From NCBI GenBank assembly GCA_029865665.1, contig JARXAV010000006.1:1-13898 (forward strand): a stretch of 13,898 nt of DNA, read 5' to 3'. The notes beneath the pieces were generated by a model, which was given only the letters and a program-made list of their open reading frames with translations, was not told the origin of the DNA and did no database searches. This stretch comes from Flectobacillus sp. GTDB taxonomy: Bacteria; Bacteroidota; Bacteroidia; Cytophagales; Spirosomataceae. The translations under genes and the position numbers were made by a program. Shown here one piece after another: positions 13,443 through 13,898 of the stretch. Within the stretch, counting starts at the first letter, position 1; the number at the start of each line of letters is the position of its first letter.

Positions 13443-13868
13443 ATGAATATCCCAAAGACAGGCAGAGCATTACAATTGGAAGGATTACAATTTGCTCAGA
13501 ATAAAGTAACACTTGGATTCAAGTGTGATGCAGGAACAAAAATACAACTGGCACAAGAAGCTCAAAGGATAGAAATGACCTTGAGTGAGTATGTTGATAC
13601 GATTATTGCCAGTCGTCACTTATTAGTTCAACAATCTACTGATAACGAATCTACCTTAACATCACAACTAATACTCTTGGACGATGAAGTTGGTGAGCTT
13701 AAAGCAAGAGTAGCTTTTTATGAGAATGAATATATGCAAGAAATGTTCCGTAAATCAAACGGTACTATCCAAGAACTAACGGACTCAGAGGGTAATAGTT
13801 TCCACTTAACAGTCAACAGTATCCAAGATGTTTACACCGTACTTCTTAATCACGTACAAACAGCATAG
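13443..13868 (+). CDS. RHH-like / coiled-coil mobilization accessory protein
   Basis: This 141-aa protein has a strand VTLGFKCD followed by helices AGTKIQLAQEAQRIE and TLSEYVDTIIASRH, the pattern of a ribbon-helix-helix DNA-binding domain (about residues 22-58). A helical region follows (LILLDDEVGELKARVAFYENEYMQEM, 77-102) that is probably a coiled coil. Proteins of this layout occur at the same place in Bacteroidota mobilizable islands, between the replication block and the relaxase genes, and are thought to be relaxosome accessory factors or repressors. It is preceded by a promoter-like box and the ATTAAC array, a plausible binding site. The assignment to mobilization is by analogy; no relaxase is inside the window. 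Confidence 0.72.
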   Translation: MNIPKTGRALQLEGLQFAQNKVTLGFKCDAGTKIQLAQEAQRIEMTLSEYVDTIIASRHLLVQQSTDNESTLTSQLILLDDEVGELKARVAFYENEYMQEMFRKSNGTIQELTDSEGNSFHLTVNSIQDVYTVLLNHVQTA

Positions 13869-13874
13869 GAACTT

Positions 13875-13898
13875 ATGTTTATCGTTAAATCAAAGCCA
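13875..13898 (+). CDS. Possible start of the next gene, truncated by the window end
   Basis: An ATG six bases after the previous stop opens a frame of eight codons (MFIVKSKP) to the window end. The spacing suits an operon partner such as a relaxase or another mobilization gene, but eight codons cannot establish this. Confidence 0.3.

Overview
The window is AT-rich DNA from a member of the Bacteroidota, and it looks like one end of an integrative mobilizable element carrying anti-phage cargo. The phylum is inferred from four things: several matches to the Bacteroidota -7 promoter box TAnnTTTG, the general lack of Shine-Dalgarno sequences, the style of tyrosine recombinase, and a DUF3987 / small HTH / RHH-coiled-coil backbone typical of that phylum's mobile islands. 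No species can be named from the sequence.

Layout. (1) 1-1168: 3' part of a tyrosine recombinase gene that is already open at base 1, ending in a two-way terminator hairpin. (2) 1195-4372: a divergent module. A minus-strand protein with two DUF2158-like and two WYL-like segments faces a plus-strand reverse transcriptase (RT) of the UG/DRT defence type. Two TAnnTTTG boxes lie back to back between them. A structured leader of about 370 nt precedes the RT. In it one sense frame is free of stops for 73 codons, while all 18 stops in that interval fall in the other two frames. This resembles DRT2, where a noncoding RNA templates a repeated antiviral gene. (3) 4463-9630: a two-gene operon of a small protein with a glycine-rich hydrophobic helix and a 1375-aa STAND/NACHT-like NTPase. 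The last ~25 residues of the first protein and the first ~25 of the second carry the same short motif, which suggests a docking tag joining effector and sensor. (4) 9676-10806: an unrecognised gene with an HTH-like C-terminus. (5) 10919-13868: the mobile-element backbone, consisting of an excisionase-type HTH protein, a small hypothetical protein, a DUF3987 P-loop protein, a small HTH protein and an RHH-like protein. Two repeat-dense intergenic stretches sit here: a 17-bp perfect inverted repeat at 12951-13007 and an array of ATTAAC hexamers at 13260-13406.

How it fits together: the backbone genes would integrate, excise and move the island, and the RT module and the STAND pair would be its defence payload between integrase and mobilization genes. 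The most interesting parts are the leader with the protected reading frame upstream of the RT and the tag-sharing STAND/effector pair. Function is inferred from motifs and context only; no database search was possible.
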